From assembly GCF_023159225.1 (NCBI RefSeq), contig NC_063172.1:38627832-38691831 (forward strand): a stretch of DNA of 64,000 nt, in the 5' to 3' direction. The notes below the pieces were generated by a model, which ran no database searches, was not told where the DNA came from, and saw nothing but the letters and a program-made list of their open reading frames with translations. The DNA comes from Perognathus longimembris pacificus. Taxonomy: Eukaryota > Chordata > Mammalia > Rodentia > Heteromyidae. How positions within the stretch are numbered: position 1 is the stretch's first letter; the number at the start of each line of letters is the position of its first letter. Below are positions 12,230 through 21,117 of this stretch, one piece after another. A program made the position numbers and the translations under genes.

Positions 12230-12780
12230 TACTTTTAATATCAAAGTACATATTTTATGCAACCATGTCCTATTTGTCCTCTTTCCTCATCATCACTGGC
12301 ATGGGTTCTTCCATCTTCTAACAGTTGTCGGCACATATAATGCAAGTAAGGCTGTGGAATGCAGTCTATCATGCATCTCCATACAATGAAATCTCTGAAA
12401 TTGTTTTCCAAGCAAGAAGCACCATAATAATTTGCATCACAATGAGCAGTATGTGAATAACACTTTTACCTATTTATTTTTAAACTTTGTGAAGCCCAAT
12501 TAATTACTAAATGCTTTTATGAAAATGAATTAAATGAAGCTTTTCCTCGTGCCTTTTTATTCAGTTTCATAAACACATAAAACTAAAGATGATCCATACT
12601 TAGAAATATCAGGATAGTTATTAAGTGCATTTATGTGGAAACAGATGGAATGGGAACAAAATAATCAAAACATTGAAAATTGGAAAAATAAAACATTGAC
12701 ATGGGTATGAAACCAGTAGACTCTTATTATGTATTACTGAATGGATTAAAATTGTATAACTATTCTGTAAGGATGCTTGC
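12230..12780. other. No recognised feature
   Basis: AT-rich non-coding sequence. Confidence 0.4.
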
Positions 12781-12879
12781 TTCTTGTAAAATATTCAGTT
12801 TGCAGTTGTTTTCCTGAAGCATGACAGGAGATGTCTAAAAAACAACTTTTGTATAAGAATAGTACTAGCAGCTTTATCA

Positions 12880-13110
12880 TAAAAGTGAAGAGCTAGAAAT
12901 AGCAAAGGTGTCCATTCAAGAGATAATGTGCAAATAAGCTCTCTTCTGACCACACAATTGAATGCTACCCAGCCATAAACTATTGATTTGGGCAACAGGG
13001 ATCAATCTCTAAAGCCTTAAGCTGATAAAAAAAAAAATTTCACAAAAAGATACATGCTATTTGATTTCATTACAAAGCTCTAAACTCTTCATGCAAAAAT
13101 AACTTCTAGT
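12880..13110 (+). mobile_element. Old L1 ORF2 tail fragment
   Basis: Contains GAATGCTACCCAGCCATAAA, the familiar L1 ORF2 tail motif, preceded by a degraded 'GTGTCCATTC' segment. Strongly diverged. Confidence 0.45.
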
Positions 13111-13362
13111 GAAGAATAAAAAAAGAAAACAGAGCAAAATCAGAGGTGTTTAGGGGTGAAAAATACTGATGTGATAAAATGGATTATAATGCAGATATCA
13201 GAGATGAATTCCAATGGATGGCAGCAAATATTTTTGAGCATTTCAGCATATTTTTATGTCAGCTACCTCTATAAACATATACAAAACTTTTGTATTGCTT
13301 AGAAACCAGAGTCAAAAAAGTCATTCTAGTTCTAGTTCTGTGAATTAAGAAACTGAAGGCAG

Positions 13363-13571
13363 GGCTGGGGATACAGGCTAGTGGCAAGAGCGCTTGCCTC
13401 GTATACATGAGGCACTGGGTTCAATTCCCCAGCACCACATATACAGAAAATGGCCAGAAGTGGCGCTGTGGCTCAGGTGGCAGAATGCTATCCTTGAGCA
13501 AAAAGAAGCCAGGGACAGTGCTCAGACCCTGAGTCCAAGCCCCAGGACTGGCCAAAAAAAAAAAAAAAAAA
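13363..13571 (+). mobile_element. Dimeric ID-type SINE, subfamily B
   Basis: ID unit plus second tRNA-like unit and A-tail. Flanked by the perfect 16-bp duplication AAGAAACTGAAGGCAG at 13347-13362 and 13572-13587. It has the subfamily B markers GAGCAAAAAGAAG and CGTATACATGAG. Confidence 0.93.
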
Positions 13572-13604
13572 AAGAAACTGAAGGCAGTCAGAAATTAGCA
13601 TCCT

Positions 13605-13690
13605 GGATAAGAAATGTATTCACTGCTTTATGCATGAAACTGTAACGCCTTTGTACATCACTTTAACAATAAAGAAATGAAAACAAAGAG
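13605..13690 (+). mobile_element. L1 3' terminal fragment
   Basis: Contains GAAATGTATTCACTGCTTTA, ATGAAACTGTAACGCC and TACATCACTTTAACAATAAA, which match the last ~80 bases of the L1 3' UTR seen elsewhere in the window, including its polyadenylation signal. Confidence 0.7.
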
Positions 13691-13717
13691 AGAAAGCCAA
13701 TACAATCAGAACTCTTC

Positions 13718-13765
13718 ATCTCAAGGCTAGTGTTCTACCACTAGAGTCACAAAGCCACTTCTGAG
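13718..13765 (-). mobile_element. tRNA-like SINE fragment
   Basis: The complement contains AGTGGCTTTGTGACTCTAG and GAACACTAGCCTTGAG, a partial copy of the second SINE unit. Confidence 0.5.
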
Positions 13766-13894
13766 ACCTTTAAATTTTTATTTTGTTAACTTCTTTATAG
13801 GTTGATTCCTGTGTCGTTGAATGGCATGAAGTACTCAGAAATAGATATTATCAGAAATTTCTATTTTAAGCATTGTTTCATTGTTATTGTAAGG

Positions 13895-13900
13895 GTGATA
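13895..13900. repeat. Provirus target-site duplication, left copy
   Basis: GTGATA directly before the TG of the 5' LTR. The same six bases follow the 3' LTR. Confidence 0.85.
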
Positions 13901-14501
13901 TGTGGGGATGCTGGCTGTATACGTAAAGGGGGCAGTCCTGACTGACCCCCCTCCTCCCACCCTCGGTCCACATGGCTAGAAGCCACTCCTATCTCCTTCC
14001 AGGTCCAGACCAGAAGGAGTACTTGTGGACCAGCCCTGCCTCCTGTCTCGGTCTCAGATCCACATGGATGCCTCCAAGATGGTGCCGCCGGAGCTCAGGG
14101 GCTGTTCTATTGGGGTATGACGCCAGCCTGTGGGGGAAGTTCTAGAGTGAAACTCTTGTCAAACAGCCCAGTTCAGCCAATCGTGAACTTCCAGCTAGCC
14201 ACCCCAAGTCCCTCTCCTTCCCGCCGTCATCACTATAATAAATTCTTCTGCCCTCCCTCTGAATAAATTGAAGCTGGTAGTCCGTCGGACCAGCTCCCTG
14301 AGATCTTTGTGTCCAGCTTCTGCTCTTAAACGTAAGGGGGATTGGGAACGGGGGTTTCAGCAGCCCTACCTCAGCTTAGCTTGGCCCAATCAGGACACAC
14401 TCTGCCCCTCCTGCCAGCAGGAGCAGTGCGCAGAGCCAACTGTCCCTCACAATTAAAGGCTTGAAGTCTCCCCAGGGGAGACGTGGAGATTAAGCCCAAC
14501 A
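13901..14501 (+). repeat. Provirus 5' LTR
   Basis: 601 bp, TG to CA. A CCAAT box lies at 14177-14181. An ATAATAAA-type TATA region is near 14236-14242 and a second AATAAA is at 14262-14267, followed by the GT-rich start of the downstream part. A GC-rich segment at 14073-14100 corresponds to the YY1-like site of the 3' LTR, but here the core reads AAGATGGTG. LTR function is inferred from these motifs only. Confidence 0.92.
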
Positions 14502-14612
14502 AATTTGGTGCCCATGAGGCAGACGAAAGCACGGCTGGCGAATTCGGGGCTTAATAACCCCACAGGCTATGCTGAGTAATTCATGTCTCAGGGGTAGGAC
14601 GTACCCATCCAG
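14502..14612 (+). other. Provirus leader with primer-binding site
   Basis: Four bases (AATT) after the LTR, 14506-14523 reads TGGTGCCCATGAGGCAGA, beginning with the TGG expected for pairing with a tRNA CCA end. The first eight bases agree with an elongator tRNA-Met type site, but the remainder does not match any tRNA 3' end I can recall, so the primer is uncertain. The rest of the leader runs to the gag start. Confidence 0.65.
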
Positions 14613-16095
14613 ATGGGGCAAACGCATAGTCAGTACAGTGAACCGACTATTAAGATATTACGGTTCATGCTCAAAAATACCGGACAGACTATTTCAGATT
14701 CTGCCGCCACACATATTTGGGAGAGGCTGACCCAGGCCATCCCTTGGTTGGTTAAAGCTAACCCACTCTCGTGGGAAACATGGGACCAACTGGGGAGGGA
14801 ACTGGACGGCAAGGAAGAGGAGTGGGGAGATGATCTCCCTCTTGTAGTCTTCCCAATCATCACCTCTCTTAAAGCTTGCTTTTCCACAGGAGAGAATCCA
14901 TTGGGTCAAGGAAGGGCTGCAAAGGAGCGTCCTGAGGTGGAGGGAGGCAGCCCTCCCGCGGACCGGCAGGAGGAGTGCTCAATGCCTCGCTCTGATGGGC
15001 CTGCAGATGAGCATTGGCTCGATCTAGATTTTGAGCCTGGCTTCCAGGATCCCGGACTAGATGCCGCATTCCTGGGACAAGTGGCAGGGGAGTAGGGTGG
15101 CCAGCAGCTTCTGCTGCTGTTCCACCCCTCCCCCACCAGACACTCTGCCCTGAACCTGAGAAAGCCCACCGTGCTGCTGCCACCGCAGTTACCGCTGCCG
15201 CAGCCGCTGCCCTGCTTCTTACTGAACATGGACGACATGGTAGATTTTGAATTGGGAAGCATCACAATCAGGTGGGAACCTGGGGAAGTCAAGGACTTTC
15301 TAGAACTTAGAAAAGCAGTCACTGAAAAGGGACCTAGTTCTTTGTGGCCTGAACCATCAGTTTTCCACCTCACAGGCGTGGGGGCACTTAGGTCAGACCC
15401 TGCTTCCTAGAAAACAGTACCTGCAATGGTGTGCCTCTTTTAGGCATGCATGCTATGCCCAGGCTGAGAGAGATCAAGCAGCCAACCCCCCAATTCCCAT
15501 AACCTTTGAAATGCTGCTTGGGCCCGCCAATCCATATGTTACAAACTTTCAACAGGTCCTTCTTCCTGCCCCCTGTCAGGGACGGGTGTGGACCCTGGAG
15601 ATGATGGCATGGAAAAGCTTAGGGAGAGAACCCCCAAAGACCCCGACGCTAGTAGTTACTCAAGAGGCAACAGAGAACCTTGCCTCCTTTGTCGAGAGGG
15701 TAGAGGGAAGCATTCAGGACAAGGTTCCTGGGTTCCAGCCAGACCAACTTGTCAGGGCCCTGGTGTGGGACGGAATGAACCCAGACCACAAACTAGCTTG
15801 TGCAGGAATGAAGGATAGGCCTCTAGAAAGCTGGACATTTGCCTGTTGGAAACTCAGTACTCAGGTCCACCAGACACAGGTGCTGACTGCCTCGCTTGCT
15901 GAGGAGCCTGCTCCTGTCCCAGTCAACGACATAAGCAGAGGGCACTGTTACAGGTGTGATGGCCATGGCCATTTTAGGAGAGAGTGTCCTTCAGGCTCCA
16001 TAAAATCTAGTGCCTCATCAGGACAACCCTCAGGCCAGACTAAGGTGCTGCCCAAAACACCTTGCCCCCGGTGCAAGAAGGGATATCATTGGTGA
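14613..16095 (+). pseudogene. gag: gag pseudogene (matrix, capsid, nucleocapsid)
   Basis: Starts with ATG at 14613, giving an N-terminal MGQ myristoylation signal and a betaretrovirus-like matrix. The frame stops with TAG at 15093-15095. Capsid sequence continues in the same frame from about 15280 (KDFLELRKAVTEKGPSS) to a TAG at 15408-15410, then resumes in another frame. In the frame starting at 15511 the major homology region is at residues 51-63 (QEATENLASFVER) and the first zinc knuckle CX2CX4HX4C is at residues 146-159. The second knuckle starts at residue 185 and is cut by TGA at 16093-16095, between its histidine and last cysteine. The reading frame otherwise runs on to TAA at 16141. 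At least three breaks make this non-functional. Confidence 0.88.
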
Positions 16096-16133
16096 AGCGA
16101 ATGCAAGTCCAGGTTTGATGCTGGGGGGAAGTC

Positions 16134-16140
16134 TTTAAAC
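16134..16140 (+). promoter_or_regulatory. gag-pro -1 ribosomal frameshift heptamer
   Basis: T TTA AAC lies in the gag frame exactly as X XXY YYZ and is followed at once by the gag terminators TAA TAG. Slipping back one base opens the protease frame. A short complement, CCTCC with GGAGG about 25 bases downstream, could form part of a stimulatory structure. The phase match makes chance unlikely, but function is untested and gag upstream is broken. Confidence 0.8.
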
Positions 16141-16679
16141 TAATAGTGGGGCACCCTCCAGCCCTGTCACCCAAAGGAGGCGACCAGTCTAGCTGTGACC
16201 AGTCTGGCGACTGGCCCAGTGACCAGCTCAGTGACCAGCCTGGGGCCCACTGGGCAGTCCCAGTAGTCCCGGAAATTAGGTCAAATATGGAGGTTGCTAT
16301 AGCCAGAAAAAGGTTTCGATGCGTAATTGATACTGAAGCTGACTGGACTATATTAAGAAAGGAGGAGGTTCCTCTGTGGTGGAACTTGATCTCCGGGCCC
16401 CAGACGTCAGAGGTGGGAGGTAAAGCTGAGAGTGAAGTAACTAGGGACTGGCTTGCCTGGGATGATATGGACAGTAATAAGGGAGAAGTGCGTCCCCTGA
16501 TAATGACAGGCTTACCAGATAATCTGCTAGGATGGGACATCTTAGGGGAAGCTGAGGCCTCGATCACCACAGGCCATGGCCTGTCTGGTGGATCTAGCGG
16601 CTATCAGGGAGTGCCTCCCCTCAAGGCCTCGGGGCGGGAGGCTCCCGTTCCTCCAACAGGGCCTCACTCCCAATTCTAG
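16140..16679 (+). pseudogene. pro: Retroviral aspartic protease (inactive-looking)
   Basis: The open frame is reached by the -1 shift and ends at a TAG. It opens with a degenerate repeat rich in DQ/SD residues (about residues 13-33, counted from 16146). The catalytic motif is DTEAD at 16329-16343, where family members have DTG, so the flap-side glycine is replaced. The conserved helix motif near 16524-16544 reads LLGWDIL, with W where R or N is usual. Only about 45 residues precede the catalytic region, so the dUTPase that many betaretroviruses carry before the protease is missing. Retention of a long open frame with a damaged active site fits decay. Confidence 0.82.
16180..16245 (+). repeat. 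Short degenerate tandem repeat in pro
   Basis: Four to five variations of GTGACCAG with TCTGG/CCTGG between them, encoding a low-complexity SDQ-type linker before the protease. Confidence 0.7.
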
Positions 16680-18351
16680 AGGCCACTGTTCCTACCATCC
16701 CTGCCATTCAATGGCTCCCGAGTCCCCCAGTGTGGGTGGAACAGTGGCCACTCTCCTCAAACAAGTTAGAAAGATTAAAGGAAATAATATCAGAGCAACT
16801 GTTCTAGGGCATATTACACCCTCGCTGAGCCCTTGGAACAGCCCTGTGTTTGTTTTACAAAAGGCCTCAGGTAAATGGAGGATGTTACAGGATCTAAGAA
16901 AAATTAATGAGCAAATAATTCCCTCAGGCACCCCTTTACGGGGGCTGCCATGGAGCCCCTCTCTTCCTTGGGATCGGATTTTCATTGTAATCGACTATAA
17001 GGACTGTTTCTTTTCCATTCCCCTTGACCCACAGGACTGTGAGAAGTTTGCCTTCTTGGTCCCCTCAGTTAACTTCCAGGGGCCAGACCAAAGGTATGAG
17101 TGGGTGGTTCTGCCCCAGGGCATGGCTAATAGTCCAGCCTTTTGGCAGCATTATGAGTCACAAGTCCTTCAACCTCTTCGGAGCCAGTCAGATATTATTT
17201 TATATGTCTACATGGATGACATCATTATTGGGGCAGCAGATGCCTGAGTGCTGGACGCTGCCTATAGGAGGTTACGAACACTCCTACAAAAAGGAGGACT
17301 GCATATAGCTAGTGACAAGATTCAGAAGGTATACCCCTTTAAGATCTTGGGGGCAGAAATTAAACTAGACTCTGTTTGCCCCCTTAAACCCCAGTTATCC
17401 TTCCAGTCATCTTATACTTTGGTGGAGATGCAAAGACTGTTGGGAGAGATTAACTGGCTGAGACCCTGGCTCCACCTGCCTACAGAGGAGCTGTTTCCGC
17501 TCCATGACTCCTTAAAGGGAAAAGCACCCACTGATGTTATTACAATTACCCCATCACTTCAAGCAACATTCCAGAAAATCCAAATGGCCCTAAATATGGC
17601 ACAGTTGGTGCACTACAAGCCTGAGTGCCCCCTTTGCCTTTGGATCCTCCCCGGTTCTGAGCTTTCCTCAGCCGTTATTACCCATTCAGGCGAGCCTTTT
17701 CCATGGGTGCACGCATCAGTGGGAGGAGCTCCCAGGGTTTATTCTCAGCTAGACCTGCTAGCTGACTTGGTAATTAAGGGCAGGGATACCTCTCTGAGGC
17801 ATTATGGGAGAGATCCCAATGTGCTAGCCATTCCCTACTGGCTTTCAGATTTTGAATGGGTCAGAAGGAATAATGAACGGGTGTCCAGTGCCCTGGAGGG
17901 TTTCATGGGGAAGTTAACTTGCTATTATGGCACTTAGAGGTGGGTGACATCATTTTCCAGGCTACAATGGACCCCTCCTGTACTTTTCTCTACCAGGCCT
18001 CTTGTCAAGGCTGCAAATGTTTTTACAGATGGGGGAAGGGCGGGGTCTGCCGTGGTGGTATTCTCCACCTCCTCCCCCGCCGGTGGGAAAGGAAGCACCC
18101 ACTACTTTGAAGCAGTTACTGGGTCTGCACAGTCTAAGGAGCTGTTCGCAGTTGCCCTGGCACTGACCCATGTCAAACAGCCGATGAACCTGTTTTCTGA
18201 CAGTTTGTGTGTGGTTAATTTGCTACCAAACCTGGTGTCCTCATATATTAAATTAGATGAGAACCCAATCACCCCTCTGATGATCCAAGTCAGGTCTCTG
18301 TTAATAGAGCGGGCTGAGCCTATATTCTTACAGCACCTTCGCGGACACTAA
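16680..18351 (+). pseudogene. pol: pol pseudogene: reverse transcriptase and RNase H
   Basis: The N-terminal reverse transcriptase is read in a frame -1 to protease (WVEQWPLSSNKLERLKEII, 16727-16785), as expected for a pro-pol -1 shift. It then hits TAG and the frame changes near 16795-16805. The palm follows with SPWNSPVF, LPQGMANSP and YMDD at 17209-17220. In-frame TGA lies at 17245-17247 and TAG at 17935-17937, and TAA at 18349-18351 ends the RNase H part. RNase H acidic residues are visible in FTDGG (about 18027), SKELFAV and FSDS. All catalytic motifs are present, but at least four breaks separate them, so no functional enzyme can be made. Confidence 0.9.
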
Positions 18352-19220
18352 GGACTACCTGGGAACCTGGCACAAGGTAATCATATGGCCTATCAGCTGG
18401 CCACTAATGGGACTACTATAGCTATGGCTATTTTACAGCTTCAAAACCTTCAAATGGCCCAAGGACTCCATGAGCGTATGCATTTAAATTGGAGAGGCCT
18501 GCATCAGAGATTCCCTTCAATTCCTGTAAAGGATTTAAAAAAGATTATAAGGACCTGTAGGTCATGTATGCCATTTCTGCAAGTCCCTCCTCTGCAGTCT
18601 CCTGGGGTCAACCCCAGAGGCCTAAAGCCTAATGTTATCTGGCAAACTGATATAACCCACTATGCCCCTTTTGGAAGGTTAAAATATATATTTATGTCCA
18701 TAGATACCTACTCTCATGTATGCTGGGCTACTGCCCATTCGGGTGAAAGGAGCTGGCATGCTGAGAGCCACTTCCTACAATGTTTTGCTATCTGGGGCTC
18801 CCTCTACAGGTAAAGACAGATAATGGACCTTGCTTCACCGGCAAGCCTTTACAGACCTTTTTCCAATTGTGGAATATTAAGCATACCACTGGAATACCAT
18901 ACAACCCAAGGGGTCAGGCCATAATTGAGAGGCATAATAAGACCAATAATTAAAACAAAAAGGGGGGGAAGCCTCCATGACCAGTTAAGGACAGCTATGT
19001 TTACATTGAATATTTTAAATCTCTCCAAGGACCAACCTCTGTTGGCCTTCCAGAGACATTGGTCAAGCCAGACACCTTACTTAAAGGTGGAAGTCCGTTG
19101 GAAGGACCCCCTTACAGGAGCATGGTGAGGCCCGAACCCACATCAGTGCAGGAAGGGGCTTTGTATGCGTTTTCCCAACTGCGGAACCGAATCCAATCTG
19201 GATACCAGCTAGAGACTTAA
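18352..19220 (+). pseudogene. pol: pol pseudogene: integrase
   Basis: Continues in the reverse transcriptase frame after the 18351 stop. The zinc-binding HHCC region lies at about 18460-18570 (ending TCRSC). The first catalytic aspartate is in WQTDIT. A frame change occurs just before 18811, and the second aspartate (KTDNGP, from 18810) and the glutamate (GQAIIERHNK, about 18915-18945) lie in another frame, which ends at TAA 18951-18953. The C-terminal domain (VRWKDPLTGAW, to 19128) is again in a different frame, followed by a degraded betaretrovirus-like tail. The catalytic triad is conserved but split over frames. Confidence 0.88.
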
Positions 19221-20261
19221 AATATTGTTCATCTGAATGACCACCCAAGGCACCTGCTCTTGAGGGATGTCTCTCCTTGTTCTGTCTCCAGGAAAACAAA
19301 GACCGTGTTGGATTTTTTCCATGGAGAAATGGGAAAGCCTGCCTGTACCAGTGATGGACCCAGTGTCAGCCCTGTTTCCTTCCTGGACCTTGCCTGGAGC
19401 CTTTTGGCATAATGTTTGCTGTGGCAGCATTGCCTGCAGCGTTGCACAAGAACTAAAGGGAAATTTTGCACTGTTGTTCCTCCCTTTGCTCTCCCCCTGC
19501 TGCTTATCTTAGGGGGTCCCATTGGAGGGAAATAGGAGCTGAAGGGTTTTGACACCTTACCTTAATATTTCATGATAAATGTTTACAATAAGCGAGGGAT
19601 TGGCACCTTGCTGCAATGTTTACTATAAAGTATTTGCTAATCAATGCTTTAAGCTACCAGCGCCTTGGCTGCTGTGGACCAACAAAAGTTCCCAGAGCCA
19701 AAGTTTGGACCTGTTTCTACCTCACTACTGGAGAGAGGGAATGCTGTCTGCGTCATCTTGAGTGGCATCAGATCCGAACAGGACTCCTATTTTCTCTGAA
19801 CTGAGCCAGATGAGAGACCCCTCATTTGCTTTGTTACAATTGCTCATATTTGCATCTGCCCATGTTACAATTGCTTATGTTAAAAGTGCCTTATGTTCAC
19901 ATTTGCATCCTGCTTGTTTTACCTTTTGTTAGACAAAATAGGTCTCCATTTAATGGGCTAGGGCTGTGAGAATCAACAGTGGCCTTTGTTTTTAACCAAT
20001 TGGGAACCCCACGAGGTTAGTCATAATGGCCATTAGGATCGGCTGCTGGCCGGGGCCCCACAGACATGAGGCAGGAACATCAGGGCTTTCTCTTGAATGC
20101 CAATCCCGCTCTCCCTGAGTTCTCCCATTGGGCTAGCCAACCTGCAGGTAGGTCAGCCTGAAGTGCTAGTGGGTTTAGCCCAGGATGGGTACGACCTCCC
20201 ATGGGGGGGGGAGCAACCTAAGACAGGCACGCCCTCGAGTAAGGCGACTCCTGCAGTTCAA
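19221..20261 (+). other. Provirus 3' non-coding segment, env not recognisable
   Basis: About 1 kb between the end of integrase and the SINE. I find no signal peptide, no furin-type cleavage site, no transmembrane-subunit CX6CC region and no long frame, only short ones of 60-108 codons. A full env needs roughly 1.7-2 kb, so env was deleted or the lineage lost it, as in other env-less class II elements. A G-run lies near 20204-20212. Confidence 0.65.
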
Positions 20262-20274
20262 AAAATAAAATAAA

Positions 20275-20483
20275 GGGCTGGGAATATGGCCTAGTGGCAA
20301 GAGTGCTTGCCTCTGATACATGAAGCCCTGGGTTCAATTCCCCAGTACCACATATACAGAAAATGACCAGAAGTGGCGCTGTGGCTCAAGTGGCAGAGTG
20401 CTAGCCTTGAGCAAAAAGCCAGGGACTGTGCTCAGGCCTAGAGTCCAAGGCCCAGGACTGGCCACAAAAAAAAATAAATAAAT
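20275..20483 (+). mobile_element. Dimeric ID-type SINE, subfamily B, inside the provirus
   Basis: Inserted between the internal region and the polypurine tract. Flanked by the 13-bp duplication AAAATAAAATAAA at 20262-20274 and 20484-20496. It has the GAGCAAAAAG marker and a small internal deletion. It must be younger than the provirus. Confidence 0.9.
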
Positions 20484-20493
20484 AAAATAAAAT

Positions 20494-20507
20494 AAAAGAG
20501 AAGGAGT
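20494..20507 (+). promoter_or_regulatory. Polypurine tract of the provirus
   Basis: AAAAGAGAAGGAG, followed by one T, sits directly before the 3' LTR and would be the plus-strand primer. Its A-rich upstream part doubles as the target site of the SINE at 20275. Confidence 0.7.
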
Positions 20508-21111
20508 TGTGGGGATGCTGGCTATATATGTAAAGGGGGCAGTCCTGACTGACCCTCCCCTCCTCCCACCCTGGGTCAGCATGGCTGGAAGCCACTCCTA
20601 TCTCCTTCCAGGTCCAGAACCAGTAGGAGTAGTTCTGGACCAGCCCCACCTCCCGTCTCGGTCTCGGATCCACGAGGATGCCTCCAAGATGGCGCCGCCA
20701 GGGCTCAGGGGCTGTTCTATTGGGGTATGACGCCAGCCCATGGGGGAAGTTCTAGAGTGCAACTCTTGTCAAACAGCCCAGTTCAGCCAATCGTGAACTT
20801 CCAGCTAGCCACCCCAAGTCCCTCTCCTTCCCGCCGTCATCACTGTAATAAATTCTTTTGCCCTCCCTCTGAATAAATTGAAGCTGGTAGTCCATCGGAC
20901 CAGCTCCCCGAGATCTTTGTGTCCAGCTTCTGCTCTTAAATGTAAGGGGGATTGGGACCGGGGGTTTCGGCAGCCCTTCCTCAGCTTAGCTTGGCCCGAT
21001 CAGGATACACTCTGCCCCTCCTGCTGGCAGGAGCAGCGCGCAGAGCCGACTGTCCCTCACAATTAAAGGCTTGATGTCTCCTCAGGAGAGACGTGGAGAT
21101 TAAGCACGACA
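20508..21111 (+). repeat. Provirus 3' LTR
   Basis: 604 bp, TG to CA, about 93% identical by eye to the 5' LTR. It retains CCAAT and AATAAA motifs. At 20685-20697 it reads CAAGATGGCGCCG, close to the YY1 consensus AAGATGGCGGC; the 5' LTR has a changed CpG there. The 6-bp duplication GTGATA follows at 21112-21117. Confidence 0.92.
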
Positions 21112-21117
21112 GTGATA

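Larger units (their letters stand above)
13901..21111 (+). mobile_element. Class II (ERVK/betaretrovirus-like) endogenous provirus, inactivated
   Basis: A 7.2-kb provirus with LTRs of 601 and 604 bp beginning TGTGGGG and ending CA. It is flanked by the 6-bp duplication GTGATA at 13895-13900 and 21112-21117, the length usual for class II elements. Order: LTR, primer-binding site, gag, protease, reverse transcriptase/RNase H, integrase, a non-coding segment without env, polypurine tract, LTR. Two zinc knuckles in gag and the YMDD reverse transcriptase also fit class II. All long genes carry stops or frameshifts. By eye the LTRs differ at about 43 of 600 positions (~7%), so this is an old but not ancient insertion. 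It lies antisense to CNBD1 in an intron. Confidence 0.93.

Noticed and set aside
14268..14456. 62-codon open frame in the 5' LTR, repeated in the 3' LTR at 20878-21066
   Set aside because: Duplicate only because it lies in both LTRs; no domain, and LTR regulatory sequence explains it.
19267..19512. Cysteine-containing open frame after integrase as a possible env remnant
   Set aside because: No signal peptide, cleavage site or conserved transmembrane-subunit pattern; too short and overlapped by other random frames.
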